Assembly: GCA_020152595.1 (NCBI GenBank)
Contig: JAIGNY010004478.1
Coordinates: forward strand, 492,501-556,500
Direction of reading: 5' to 3'
Length of the DNA stretch: 64,000 nt
Origin: Chiridota heheva
Taxonomy: Eukaryota; Echinodermata; Holothuroidea; Apodida; Chiridotidae
Part shown: piece after piece, positions 11,265 to 27,990 of the stretch
Position numbering within the stretch: the first letter of the stretch is position 1
Layout of the letters: each line of letters starts with the position of its first letter
Notes under the pieces: model-generated
What the model saw: the letters and a program-made list of their open reading frames with translations, nothing else
What the model was told of the DNA's origin: nothing
Database searches by the model: none
Made by a program: the position numbers and the translations under genes

Positions 11265-11404
11265 GACTCATTTTTGACGTCACGATGTCATTTGACGTCA
11301 TGTTTGGAGCTTTTAGCGCTGTAAGTTTTATCGGATGCCTTCAAAGTTGCTGGTGGATGTATTGGGAAGAACCGATTGAAGACTGCACGACGAAGGAATC
11401 ATAA
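11265..11404 (+). CDS. Terminal coding exon of the SLC16/MFS transporter-like gene
   Basis: The acceptor TTATCACATTTTAG precedes a 140-bp coding segment that continues phase 1 from the previous exon (G|GA). It encodes GLIFDVTMSFDVMFGAFSAV, then SFIGCLQSCWWMYW and a short acidic tail EEPIEDCTTKES before TAA. GLIFD followed by a hydrophobic stretch is the usual start of the last helix in this family. The short cytosolic C-terminus carries no obvious targeting motif. No canonical AATAAA was found close downstream, so the 3' UTR end is not placed. Together the three exons give about 383 residues of a protein that should be roughly 430-500 long with its missing N-terminus. Confidence 0.9.
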
Positions 11405-13079
11405 GAAGATAATCTATTTTGCGGTTGCTTCATCAGCAAATACAGAGCGGAATGTTTTGTTTTCATTACTGTATATAAAAAGATGTTAGCTTGGGTAATT
11501 GGTAAAATTTACGTGAATTCTTTTTAATAGAGACTTGTAATCAAGAATAACCTATTAATATAGAAGTATACCTACAAGTTAGGGCGTCATTTTGGTAAAT
11601 TTTGCGAATACTTATTGACTTTTTTTGCCTCCTAAAGTGATAATATATTATTGTTTATAAGTCGTAGGTAACTATACAAATATTAGTGTTAGATATGTTT
11701 TGTATATCACCAAGTGGTCAAACAGCTTTCCTGATTGTTTTACAGTAAGCTAGAAAGCTACCCTCACTTTTCAATCTAATTTCCCTTAAACTTCAATTGC
11801 GAATATGATAGCTGTGGACATTATACGTAAGATAAATCGAGCTACTTGTAACTTTTGATTTTGATAATTATTGTCATTATTACTTTAATAGACAAATAAT
11901 TGTGCAGTTTAATAAGATTCAATTAATTGATTTTAGATGCCACACAATAGATGTAATTAAATGCTAGATTTCATCGATATGAAGTTTAATTAGGCAGCGT
12001 TTCTATTGGTTATTCCATATGAATGTTCTGATTATATTGCGGTGTATATCTTCGAAAGTAAATTAGAATTAAAGTATGCACAATGCATGACAACGTGTAA
12101 TGCATCAGGGACATATGTCCAGTATCACATCTGGGAAAGAGGTTATAGGTCGTCTATCTCTTCGGGTGGTGCGAGGTCGCTAAAGTAATAGATCAAATAT
12201 GATTTGAAGCTGTGATCAATAGCAGTGCCCCGCAAAGGGTGCTCACGTCCTCACCTCAGATGTAAAAATTAGCGGGATGCTTGATTATTCATGTCATAAG
12301 TTTGTATATTATAATGAAGTGATTCTTACCAAACTAATTGCTTGATTTTAAGATATACTTCCTTTGAATACACAAGGGATTCAACGCCTCTTTGATATTG
12401 TCTGGCGTATTTCTTTTCCGCAAACATGCACTACCTGTCAACACCGTTCAATTTAATTTTTGATTGGTTGAAAGTTATGCCGTACTTGTAACGATTAAGG
12501 CTTACCTGAATAAACCTTATTGGTAAGTGAGTACAGACGTAGAGTTGATCAACTTAAAGGATTAGTTACAGGTTAAAGAAACTTCATCTGATATAAAAGT
12601 TGACTTTAAAAGAAACAAAATAGTGGAAATAGCATTCAAACATCTTCTTCCATTCAGGATATATTTAAGTTTAAAGCTTGGCAATATTTGTGTAGAGCGT
12701 TTGGCTGTGACATCACAGCTTTAGATTCCTTAAAGTTTGTATCTATTCTATCATATTTTGTGCAATAATTTTGTGACCTAAAATTCATTAAATGTGTCAG
12801 GAAAGTAGTAAAAAGAATCTAGTAAAGGTAATTATAATTCAAAACCTGAAAAAAATTTGAAGAAAAATAATTCAAAAAGTAAAAAGTTGGAAACAATTTT
12901 CCCTCTACTTTCGTATTATTTGGTTTATTCGATGGTATTGTATATCATTTTTATGACGGCACTGTATAAAGGAAATAATTGGGAAATTATATTCATGGAT
13001 CATAACGTTCTTCGACTCGTACATAAGTCAAAAATCGTTGAGGTATAGACACAATAGACTAAATGCAATTTATTATTTC

Positions 13080-13080
<1 letters not shown>
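11405..13080. other. 3' UTR and intergenic DNA; nothing recognised
   Basis: AT-rich sequence downstream of the transporter stop. The first part must hold its 3' UTR, but no polyadenylation site can be called with confidence (an ATTAAA lies near 11957 and an AATAAA near 12510). No coding or RNA gene was recognised. Confidence 0.5.
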
Positions 13081-16173
<3,093 letters not shown>

Positions 16174-16345
16174 CTTTCATAGGACTATGGCTATGGGGAC
16201 ATTTAGTGACATATCCCCTTGTTATGGGGACATATTAGGCTATGGGGACATATACATGTCCCCATAGCCATAGTTGCTCTAAAATCCCTCTAAGTGAATC
16301 GTTATGCAAAGTGGTGGCGTTTTTAGCCATGTCCCCATAGCCCTA
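16174..16345. repeat. Cluster of GGCTATGGGGACAT / ATGTCCCCATAGCC inverted repeats
   Basis: CTATGGGGACAT and its complement ATGTCCCCATAG occur several times (near 16193, 16246, 16255 and 16329), forming a short palindrome around 16251. The same motif borders the second (TA)n tract at 23140-23520, so the two parts appear to belong to one repeat family associated with TA tracts. Confidence 0.75.
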
Positions 16346-16736
16346 ATTTTAGTGACCAGTGACCACAGCGAACATTTTGAGGTATAGATTGCTGCCACCA
16401 TTTTTGCTTTAATGTATTTGGAGTTAAATAGTTGGTATACTATAGACACAGGTCGAACTGAATGGATAACTAAATCTAACTTGACCTCTGTGGTGAATCA
16501 TTTGCGGTTTTGATGTATGAACTGAATAGTAATACACTTGTTTATAGCATGTATGGAGATGGCATTAGGGTTGAATTTGTTGTAAAAATTAAACTCCATG
16601 GTACAACATAGTGAATACAAGAGGCATCAAAAGATGAAGTCAATATGTAGTATTCATGATAAATGCAATGTATCTGATATGGGCTCTTATTGTGAAAACG
16701 GTCGCATGGATAACTGTTGAAAACGATATATGACTG

Positions 16737-17005
16737 TACAAGGAGAAAAGTCTGGAACATGGATTTATGTGTTTTGTTGGGATGTAGGCCTAGATGTAAT
16801 TGCATGGGCCTCCAACATTTTCGAATAAATTTATCTCACACAACAGTGGCGATTTTTTTCTTTCTCAGGAGTAGGGGTTTTGAAATATTATCTCTGAAAT
16901 CCTTAACATACAAGGATAGAAATCTGGAACATGAATGTATGTGTTTTGTTGGGATGTAGATGTAATTGCATGGGCTTCGCAACATTTCCGAACAAAATAC
17001 AGTAT
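16737..17005 (+). repeat. Tandem duplication, period about 172 bp
   Basis: TACAAGGA..TCTGGAACATG, GTGTTTTGTTGGGATGTAG and ATGTAATTGCATGGGC occur at 16737-16830 and again at 16909-17000. The first copy has an extra GCCTAG that creates a TAGGCCTA octamer. Apparently non-coding. Confidence 0.85.
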
Positions 17006-18874
17006 CAGCTAATGTAGCCAGGTAATGCCTTAGCAACCTACCGAACCAGTTCTGCGGGGACCTCGAAATTTTCAAAAACATTTTTTTTTAATTGTTTTTT
17101 TTCTTCAAATTTTAAAGATTTGAAAATGGTTTTGAAAAGTGGGCGCATATTTTGAAGAGATAAATTTAGGTGGGATCTAATAATTGGGGAAAGGTAAAGG
17201 GGTGGGGGGTGAACTCCTGTTCCCCGCCCTTCCGCCCTGAGTGCCTTTGAGGATCGTATTATCACTGATTAACAGTATAACAGGATCCAAATAGTTAACG
17301 ATATGACTATATTAACGAACAATTTTGTATTTAAAATATTTCATTTTCATCTCCTCATTGGTTTAAGCTTAAACATAGGCGCGGCTCGCGTGAAGGAGAC
17401 AATTTGCAAACCACTGTTTTTTAAGAAGAATGCATGAGTTGTCCCTTATTGCATGGGTCTATAGCAGCAATTTGGCTTGGGGTGGGGTGGGGGAGTATGA
17501 ATTTTATGACCAATAAGTTACCTTTAAAAAGACATTTCAACTTACCTTCAATCCAAAAAAAAGTGGGGAAAGCCCCCATGCTGTTAGGTCCCTGTATTGA
17601 AAGGGGTAAGGCGGACATTGTCCTCCAAAGTTTTCCAACCATATTTTTATTAAAAAATGTACATTGATCAAAATCTTCGGAAAATTTTAGATATGATTTA
17701 AGGGGACTACATATTTGTCTGAGGCCCAAATATTTTTTTAATCGGGAGGCGAATCTTCAATGTTAATGTAATCCGAATAATATTTCAAAGATTCAAAATT
17801 TTTGTTTTCAAGTCTCAAATATCAATTTTGTTTTATATGGGATCTTCTAATCGAGCGTCAGGGGAAATTTTACCCTGCCGCTGGCCACTTCTCAAAGGGC
17901 CTGCTGGACTATTTTAGTCCCGAAAAGTTCGGGTTAAAGTTTATTGTAGAATGATTCTGCTCCTTCTCAAAAAAAAACAAAAAAAACATTCCCGACAAAA
18001 AAGAATCTACCCGATAGGCGACAGACTGAGACTTTATACATTGAACTTCCCAAAATGGGAAATTTTCCCCGCAATTTCGTAGTTTGCCAGAAGAGTGATA
18101 ACTTTTTTTTTAAGACAAAATGCAGAATTTTCCCAACAAGTTTTTAAGAAAATCTGTACTTTATAAGCAGTTTGTTTGAAATTCTAACATAACTTATTAA
18201 GTCATGAAAATTATAAATAAAAATTGCAGTTTGTCCTGAAAATAGTGCTGTTTTTCAAAAATGTATATCTTTTCCAACAAACTGTAAACTTTTTCCGACA
18301 GTTTTCGAAAAATAATGATTTTAAATGTTGAAATTCAGATAAACTGCAAAATTATCCCGAAAAACTGTCACGTTTTCTCGGTAAAATTGTGGGAAAATTA
18401 TGGAATTTGGGATGAATGGATCACAGTTTTGTACTAAGTACTCTCTCTTAGTTATGTCTTTGGCTATATGTTTTTCCCCGGGACCTCTTCATAAAAAAGC
18501 AAAAAACAAAACTGCATCAAACCTCTTATAACGCAGAAACCAAAAGGTGGTAAAATGTGATCCCCCGCCCTTCTTCTCCTCCCCTCCCTTTGGAAAATTT
18601 AGGGATCCGCACCTGGTTTTTCCCATCTCTGGGCATCATTCCTCAATCATCATCACGGTAAAAGAAAGCACCTTAAAATTACGGTAAACACTATTTACAT
18701 GTCTTTTGCTGAATTACAAAGTCCTTCGCATCCAATGACAGAAATTTGTACATTATTTGATAATGTTCTCCAGAAATCACTTACAAGAAGCCCTTTGGGA
18801 GGAAGAGGAAAGGGAGGGGGCTAACCCGGGCAATGGCCGCGAGGGAGAAATGGCTTATCAACTAAGAAAAATAG
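17006..18874. other. Intergenic; no gene recognised
   Basis: Contains poly-A/T runs and loose TTTCCCGACAA / TTTTCCAACAAACTG phrases at 17940-18400 that resemble the degenerate CCGAAAA repeat seen elsewhere. No domain-bearing open frame. Confidence 0.5.
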
Positions 18875-18911
18875 TCTCGTCCCGGGACAGTGCTTCTGTC
18901 CCGGGACGAGA
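18875..18911. repeat. Perfect hairpin, 16-bp GC-rich stem with 5-nt loop
   Basis: TCTCGTCCCGGGACAG, loop TGCTT, then the exact reverse complement CTGTCCCGGGACGAGA. Each arm itself contains the palindrome GTCCCGGGAC. It is unusual in such AT-rich surroundings. It could be a structured RNA stem, a protein-binding palindrome, or a chance or replication-slippage product; nothing nearby tells these apart. Confidence 0.9.
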
Positions 18912-21529
18912 GCGTTTACGTAAATATTTCCCTAAAAACTTTGAAATGTACAATCCACCCCCATCCCATTTGATCACCACACTGGATGTGGATGTTTTAA
19001 CAGACATCTTTCCCACTTTGGGCCAATCCACCGCCACTAGCACAATATACAGCCATTTGATTTTGCCAAGGTTATCAGTTTATGGCCTAAAAAGTTATTT
19101 AATTTCAATGTGAGAAGTGAAAAACATGGCCTACCATCAATGATAAATAAATGAAATCTGGCTGCCTGGGGACAAGTGAGTCATCCCCCTTCATATTATC
19201 GGACATGCAACAATAGTAATCTGGACATGGAAACAGTTTGCCAAGGATGCACAACTGACACGTATACACTACGCCTCAAAGACTGAAACTTGAAAGATGT
19301 TTTTTTTTACTCAGTTACGACCTTTAGTTGTTCCGAGATGTCAGTAGCAAAATGAGATGTAGATGTAGCGAGGTGATTTTTAAATACCACTTTTTTTCTT
19401 TATAGATCAAAATGTTACTTCATGAACCCATTTGGAGTAAAAATTATGTCGAACTAAACAATCGAATCTTTTCCTGATCCTTTGGCGTTAACAAGGTTAG
19501 CTGAATTAAATTTATTTTCCTACGTGCGGCTCTCCAGAAATGTACTGGAAAACTAAATAAAAGTGAAAATCCACATCAACAAATTCTTTCAATAGTGACC
19601 AACATGATCCGAGGGTCATCAGGTCATGTAATGTTGCTTCACCCATGCACATACTGACATAGCAGCAAGAAGAGTTCTTGGCCAAAATGCCGAGGGAAGA
19701 GGACGCCCGAAACAATCTGGTGTCACAAGTTCTGTTTCATATTAGTCAGCATATTTTACTCGAATATCTACATTTTGCTTGACTAGGTTCATTTTTGTGC
19801 CAGGGAATATTGAAAAGACAAAAAAGGTGATTGACTATTCTTTTCCGAGCATGCCAAGTGTCATACACTTACATGTCATTAAAATTAAATATTTTGTCAA
19901 ACAGCTTTAGTCTAGAGGTCCTTTACCTTGTGGCATATTTACCTCAAAATTACCGAAGACGGAAGCAAAAGTACATGTATATGCATCACCAGTTAAAAAT
20001 ATTAAAGGAAGGGGAAGGGGAGGGGGAAGGTGGGAGGGGGTTGAATTTATAAGCAACGGAGCGTAATTTGAAGTGGGGGCGCAAAGGTCTGAGTAAACCA
20101 TTTTAGGTAATATAATGGAAATAGGTCATATTTTACCCAGGAACCTTAACTATAGTGCATTGCAATTTAATTGATATAGTTTCACTCTTTTTCCCAGACG
20201 TGCATGGCATTGTACGATACGCGTAGCGTGAATTATCTCGATATTTACAAGTAGTCCTGGAACTTTTAAGCTCCCTTGGTAGGGTCAAGGCGCAAAGCTC
20301 TGGTGGGGGCCAGGGGAAGAATTACCCGAAAGGTCAGCGATTTGGCCGTCTTTCCAGGTCACTTTTGGTCCGTCTTAAAACTTATAATATGAGTTTCATG
20401 TACTGAATTTTTTAAGTTTGATCAAAGACGTGACATATAACATGCGTAGGAAGGTGAAATTTTCCGGCAGAACATATAGCGACACCCGTAGCTCAATCCA
20501 TAGGGGCACTTCTCGTTAGCGCATATGGGAGAAAACACGATTTGCACTTCGCCGAAGTTACTGAAGGTAGCACAGAGCTAAATATTTGCCTTATTGAAAC
20601 CTATGATAAAAGCGTTAAGTTCGGAGTCTTTTTCATACAAGAAAGCGAAAGATTTTGTGACTTTTGTGAGGTTTTCTGAAAAATATGTTCTATTATCTTT
20701 TGGATGAGGTTAATTTCAAAAGGTGGTTACCGGAAGTTTTGGGCTCGAAGTCAAAAGATAGTAAATACCCTCATTTGATAACACTATTTTCAGTATTGCT
20801 GCATGGTAAAATAGTTCCCCAATTTTTTTTTCTGAAGATGATTTTAATCAAATTCTATATTCAATGTCATATTCTTTTCATCTGTTCATACACCTACTAA
20901 AATTTTCAAGTCTTGGACTTGTTCCTTCGTAAATGGCGGCCCATCAAAAATGTTTATTCAGCCTTTTTACTGAGAGTACTCAATTTGCTCTTGCGGATTT
21001 ATACCTGATTAGTTCCGGGCTACCTAGAGTCGAGTGATCGCAAGTCGGGAAAGTTTTCGTTATGGTTAGCTGCGTACCGAGCAAGTGATTTGCAAATAAT
21101 CGATAGTTGGGTAATACCATAGGTGGCGATCCCGGGGGACGGAGTACATGTCCCCAAAATGTTGTTGGTGGACGGATATACTTATGCCCCCTCCCTCCCC
21201 ACCCTTAAAATGAAATCTTATATATAAAGCTTATGCAAACTTTGACCTGTTTTGTCATTTGACTGTTTGGTAATTTCCATCATTTTAAAGCCTCGTAACC
21301 CAATGTGGCATAACTATGGCCCAACGGAGTGGGGACGAGTAGGGCCCTGCGTGCCCATACGGCATAACAGCCCCCACACTATATTTTGCTACGGGTCCCA
21401 CTACGGACCCTTAGGGTCCAGCCCGGGGCTACCTTAGTCAGTCCACACCACCCCCGTGGATTAGCCACTGTTTGTGAAGTATATGACATATACAACTTTC
21501 AAATAAAGATGATAGATAATATACTAATT
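18912..21529. other. Intergenic; no gene recognised
   Basis: Includes a purine-rich tract (20007-20042, GGGGAAGGGGAGGG-like). Short open frames on both strands have no recognisable domain or splice context. Confidence 0.5.
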
Positions 21530-22420
21530 TCAACCAGCACGAACTATAGATAATGGCGTGGGAACCAGGGAGGAAACCTTTTTACTAAAGTGTGTTCAGA
21601 AAGCTTTAAAGATGTCATGTTTTGATGGCCTTAAAATGATACAAAACTTTTGAATGAAGATACAAAAAATATTTATACAAAAATCCATATGTAAAACTCA
21701 GCACGAGCATATTTGTTCCCAATAAGTTATAGGGGAAGGGAGGGGGCTTGACGAAGATTGCTTGATATATGAGGCCTCATTTTTGTTGGGGAACATAAGC
21801 AATATTGTACTTGCTTGATATATAAGGTTTCCTTCTTTATGGAGAGGGGGAATAAGCATATCCGTCACCCAACAAAATCATTAGAGGGACATATCTGCGT
21901 AGGAGCCTGGTTAACGGTCCAGGCGGAGATGGATACTCTGAAGATTTATTATTTCTGATGGCCCTATAAATGGCTTTAAAATGATGGAAAACTGCCGAAC
22001 AGTCATCTTTTTTAGGGCGAACATAAGCGCGCATATTCGTCATATAACAAAATTATTGGGGGAACATATCGGCGTGGGAACCTGGTTAGGGATCCAAGGG
22101 GCAATGAATACTCTGATGATTCGTAACTTTTGATAGCCCTGAGCTGCTAAATGGCTTTCAAATGATGGAAAACTGCAGAACTGTCATCCTTTTTTTTTTT
22201 TTATAGGAACATAAGCGCGCATATTCGTCACCTTACAAAATTATGAGTGGGACATATCGGCGTGGGAACGAAGAAGGTTCAGGGCCAGGGACGAGCTTGC
22301 CGGAAGTTTTGAATATTCATTATTTTAATGGCCATTAATGGCTTTTAAATAATGGAAACTTTAAAATGAAGATAACAGATCAAAGATTGCATATTCATAT
22401 TGAAGGCGTGGGAAGCACAA
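21530..22420 (+). repeat. Diverged tandem repeat, period about 180 bp
   Basis: The blocks GGGACATATCGGCGTGGGAA, AAATGATGGAAAACTGC and GCGCATATTCGTCA recur at spacings of about 178-188 bp (for example near 21853, 22031 and 22216). About four to five copies are visible with many indels, including a poly-T expansion at 22190. Non-coding. Confidence 0.8.
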
Positions 22421-22978
22421 CCTCTGTAATTTATACACAGAAAACTGCAACATTAAAGAAGACGTGAAGTTATTTGAAATCAATTATAAAGAAAAACATT
22501 AGACTTTTATCAAAAACTGTGATGATGATGTCATATTTAAAGGGCAGTATGAAGAAAATGGCCACGCTCATGTACAAGTTATTTGAGACAGAATCAATGC
22601 TTTCATTAATTGGAGAAAAAAATCTGTTAGATTGCTTTGGAAAATCTAAAATTTGAGCAATAACACAATTTTACGGGTTTACTGTATATAGGTAAATTCC
22701 TAATTTCAAGTTTCTGTTCCTGGCAGCGGTACATGATTTTACATGTTCATTGACTTTAAATGTTCATCAAGAAAAAACAACCTTTTCTTCTTTAATTTAA
22801 GAATTAATTATATTTGTGTTATATTATGAAAGCAACATTGCAGTATCACTGCTTCAGGGCGCATTTTAGCCCGGGGATCTTCAATAAAAACAACATTAAA
22901 ACAATTTTTCTATAGTCTTTCTCACCAAAGCGATTAGAAGTAAAACAATAATGGTCACTTTCAGACCGAGGCCTAAAA
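22421..22978. other. Intergenic; nothing recognised
   Basis: AT-rich sequence without recognisable features. Confidence 0.5.
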
Positions 22979-23460
22979 CATGTGTCCCCATAACCCTGTC
23001 TAAATTATGAGTTTCAAAATTTTTAATATCCTAGAATTGTTTGCGATATATTCTTATATATGACCTTTTCTGTGATCAAGGAGGCACATTAGACAATATC
23101 CATATGATTGTTAGTTGAATTTCAACATTGTGGGGACCTAATATGTATATACAGATTGTGGGGACCTAATATATATATACAGATTGTGGGGACCTAATAT
23201 ATATATATATATATTCAGATTGTGTGGACCTAATATTTATATACAGATTGTGGGGACCTAATATATATATATACAGATTATGGGGACTTGATATACATAT
23301 TTGGTTATGGGGACATGTGTCCCCATAATCATGTTTAATTTATAAATACAAAAAACTTAATATCCCAGGATTGTTTGCGATATATTCTTATATATGACCT
23401 TTTCTGTAATCAGGAGGCACATTAGACAATATCCATATGATTGGTTTTGAATATCATTTT
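22979..23460. repeat. Direct repeat pair enclosing a GTGGGGACCTAATATA minisatellite
   Basis: Two copies of a block of about 135 bp (22981-23115 and 23315-23450) share GTGTCCCCATAA, AATTGTTTGCGATATATTCT-like sequence and AGGCACATTAGACAATATCC. Between them lie about six units of AGATTGTGGGGACCTAATAT followed by a variable TA stretch (23127-23300), which look like the seed of TA-tract growth. Confidence 0.85.
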
Positions 23461-23518
23461 CATAAAGGGAAGTCCCCATAGACAGGTGATATATACATGT
23501 CCCCATAGAAACAGTTCT

Positions 23519-24311
<793 letters not shown>

Positions 24312-24400
24312 ACGAGTTAGCCCAGTAGGTTACGGCGATCGGAAGCATCTTTTTTTTTTCTTATCAACAGTCGTGAGTTCGAGCCCCGGTAGAATCGTTT
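24312..24400 (+). repeat. tRNA-like sequence (possible SINE head)
   Basis: An A-box-like segment GTTAGCCCAGTAGGTTA (from 24315) and a B-box-like GAGTTCGAGCCCCGG (from 24375) lie at about tRNA spacing, with a T-run expansion between them. The acceptor stem is not convincing and the anticodon region is broken, so this is a tRNA-derived repeat rather than a tRNA gene. Confidence 0.5.
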
Positions 24401-25123
24401 ATTGTGACTTTTGCTTTCATCTTCTTCTTTTTTGCTCAGTAATTTCATTTGGTGACTATTATTGTAGTATTATAATACTAATCTTTCGCTTTCTAACAAA
24501 CGCATTGAAAAAACAAACAAGTTTCTCGTCACAGTAACGTAAAGCGCTGTGTATGTAACTCGACACACACAACCCACATGCTAGTGTCTGGCTGTACAAA
24601 TCATGGAGTTATCTTCTAACTCCATATACAAACAGACAGTGGATCGCATCTTGCGTCACAACCGGAAGTGACGTCAAAATATTGCATACCCAATTTTAAT
24701 GTATTTAAATGAGACGAGCCTCCCTCTTTAACAGCTTAATGTTTTCATTTTTTCAAATTACGCTCCAAATATTTTCTTGACCGCAAATATATACAAAAGA
24801 TAAGACTATTTTATGATACAAAGTTATCATTGCTAACTTGGTATCCACAGGCTTCCATCCGTAGCTTAATACCAATAGAGTAGCTAATGAGTCGGGTTGG
24901 GGGAGGGGTAAATGGTCAAAACTAGTGCAGATTCTTATTTGAAGAAAAATGAATCGGTATAATTTTTTCAATCAATCGGTTTTATTAGAGTCAGTTATAC
25001 CAGCCATCTTGGCGAAAAGGATCACAAAATTTGCGAAACCAAATTTCTAAATTGGGTCTAGAGTTAAAAACCACATTTCTCTCTTTATCCTCAAAATTTT
25101 CAAAGATTTTTCTCAAATATCTG
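24401..25123. other. Intergenic; nothing recognised
   Basis: No recognisable coding or RNA features. Confidence 0.45.
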
Positions 25124-25460
25124 ACTTTTTACACAAAATCAATGAATTGATTATTTAGTATCATACGACCTTTTCTTCAAAGTGTCAATAGCTTTTGCTC
25201 AATATAGGCCTCTTCGACTTATTAAACAAAATCAGTGAATGTTCGTTCAGTATATTCGACTTTTTCTTCAAAGTATTCTCAAGTTTGTTTTCTCAAAATT
25301 CGGTTACGGAGGGAGGAGTAAGTGTAGAGCTTAGATTTGTAAATTTGTGTGATTTTGTGGATCCCTGCAAAAAGTCTAGCTCACTTCCACTGCTCACTGC
25401 TATAACCAAAAGTTTTAATATACACAATACATATCTACAATTCCCCTACCAAATTTATGT
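25124..25460 (+). repeat. Dispersed repeat, copy A (second copy at 53228)
   Basis: About 330 bp that aligns almost base for base with 53228-53565, including TTACACAAAATCAATGAATT, GCTCAATATAGGCCT, CAAGTTTGTTTTCTCAAAAT and ACATATCTACAATTCCCCTA. Same orientation, 28 kb apart, with scattered substitutions. The open frame starting at 25195 runs through it but is disrupted in copy B, so coding is unlikely. Confidence 0.92.
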
Positions 25461-27383
25461 CTTTAAGTCATTAATGAATCAATTGAAACTTACAATATTT
25501 CCACACGCAGGCTTATGGGTAAAAAACACATCATGACATTTCTAAGATGTTGATCTTTCCAAGTTCAGAAGTTTCCAACAAATTAGCTCTCTATTTGAAT
25601 TTACCGTAACATCCGGGCTACAGTCGACTGGCTGCTCCAATAATCATTTGGGCAAATTTACTCTGTGCCCCGATTTTTCTACATTCGTTTATCGCTCAAA
25701 ATAAATTGAGGGAAATTACTGTTTGCTTAAACCTATTCAATTCACAATCGCTCACAAAATAGAATAAAATAAGTTTGCCGAAATTTATTAAAATTCGTTA
25801 GGAAGAATTCTCCAATATGATCTATTCATGAAGTAAGTTTTGGTATAAAACGATCGGCCAATTTAAGTAGTACTTTCTAAATTGAAGCACTTGCTTTTGA
25901 AATAAAGATTCAGAATTTGAACGTTTCGAGAAAGTCTCTGCAGAAACTTTAACGGATTAATATTTTGTGAAAAAACTTTCATTCAATTTCCTTTTCCATT
26001 AAACATGTTTTATGGCATTTCATGAATTTTACATTCAAAGCGTGTAATTGTACTGCAGTTTTTTTTTTTATTTCATTCAGGTACATGGAAAAGGCCAAAT
26101 AAACCCATTGGCAGTTACGAGACAAATACATAAAATGAGAAGAGAGTCATAGTATGATCAAACACTTGAACTTTTGCGCGAAGATACCAAGTGAGAGTTT
26201 GGATAAATAACCAATATACCAGAGGGATCCGAATAGAAACAAATATTTATCAGTCTGTCATTTGGGGTCTGGCCTCACAATAAAAGATTTTAGAGGTAAC
26301 ACCTTTTTTTAAGGATTAAAATGCAAAAATCCGACCAATGCCAATTCACGCCGAATTTAGAATAGGCCTAATGTTATAGTTACCATGTATAATTCAATGT
26401 AGGATAAGCCTTACATTACTATTAGCCTCATACACATTACTAGTGTGGAGACAATGTCACATGGAGTACCTTTACCGATTCCTTGTGTAAAAAATGATCT
26501 TATATATTTCTCTTCATACATTTACATAAGTTTTTCTTCTAAAAGTTTGTACATGTGAAATATAAAGCGTGTACGGCCATCACAATTTGGTTTTTACACA
26601 GCTAGTGTAATGTTTTTACCATTACCTTTTTTACATTAAACATTTGTTAATTTGCAGTTTTCTGTTATTAATTGTGGTAAAATTGTTGTAAAATCAAACG
26701 CTTTGTGCTTTATTCGCGGAAAGCGCGGGAAAGCAATAAATGCTAAGCATAGACTTGAATAACCCATTGAAATCTAATACAAACAGAAATAAGAGCACTA
26801 TGTCTGTACCGTCAGTTATACATTATTACCACATATTGTACGTTTGTCAGACTTGATTAAATTGAAATATACACGCCTAACGCTGCCTAGTGACGAGAAA
26901 GTCTTTTTTGTAAATTGTATATCTCATGTATTACCTTTCAAATTTAACATAATGTAGGAAGATAATATTACATTTATAGCGCATGAAAAGCGCATAAAGA
27001 TATTACAACAATTTATGCAGAAGTGCAATTGTAACTCACCTTTTCTACGAAGTGGTGGTGAGGGTGGTCCAGGTCTGAGGTTTCAGGGGTTGGGGTATAA
27101 AATTGGCTTAGCGAGGGTTATGTTGCTATGGGGAAACAGTGCTCTCTGGGGTGGAGGGGAGGGGAGGGGGAGGGGGTGGGTGGCGGAAAAACTATAAAAC
27201 TAGACATTTTATCAGTAATGTTTATCAGCGTGTATTTTCACTGGAACGGAATCTGACAATTTACTTGCATCGGTTGACCTTCTGGATGTGATTTCAAACT
27301 CGCTTGACAGCTTGAACAGCCTCCAAGACTGGAACAATTGGAAACTCTTGTTTCGTCTTCATTTTCAAGCGGACGTACAACTG
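25461..27383. other. Intergenic; no gene recognised
   Basis: Contains a TAGGCCTA octamer at 26363 and a G-rich run at 27147-27180. No supported gene. Confidence 0.5.
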
Positions 27384-27990
27384 TGTATGGTACGTCTAGT
27401 GTGCCATAAAGCCTGAACTCATCATATATCGCTTTAATGCATATAGAGGTTTAACCATACATGTAGGTTTCTCGCCCTATGCTTCGAGGAAATTGGACAT
27501 ACCTCAAGCTATTGAAACCTGCATATCTCTCCTGAAACCGAAATATGTCGATGTAATTCAGGTTTCATAATTCATATATGCAGGCTTCTCACTCCGTGAT
27601 TGAAAAAAATTCAACATATTTGAAAATATTTGCATGACATTGTCATATCTCTCCTTGTTTGATTCTATAAATGCCGATTTCAGGAGAGATATGACGATTT
27701 CGTACAATCACAAAACGAATAACCTGCATATGTAGAATCAAATCGACATATGTTGGTTTTGTGAGTGATATACAGGTTTCATAAGAGATAGGCAGGTTTC
27801 TCGTTCTGTGATTGGAGGAAAACGTTATATCTCTACTGACATCGGCATATGTTGGTGTAAACCAAGAGAGATATGACGATATCCTGCATGTAGCTTTAGA
27901 TGCTCTATGCTCAATCTCTTCCAATCACAGAGTTAGAAACCTGTGTATGTAGAAAGAAATCGACATATGTCGGTTTCAGAAGATATGCTG
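27384..27990. repeat. Dispersed CATATGTCG-rich repeat (relative of 10056-10440)
   Basis: Begins GGTACGTCTAGTGTGCCATA as at 10068. The body repeats AGGTTTC, TGTGATTG, GAGAGATATGACGAT and ATCGACATATG in both orientations, giving many short inverted repeats. Open frames rich in RHI.EIGIY-like phrases are translations of this repeat, not a protein gene. Confidence 0.6.

Noticed and set aside
27643-27924. 93-codon minus-strand frame with repeating RHI.EIGIY phrases
   Set aside because: Produced by the CATATGTCG repeat body; no independent support.
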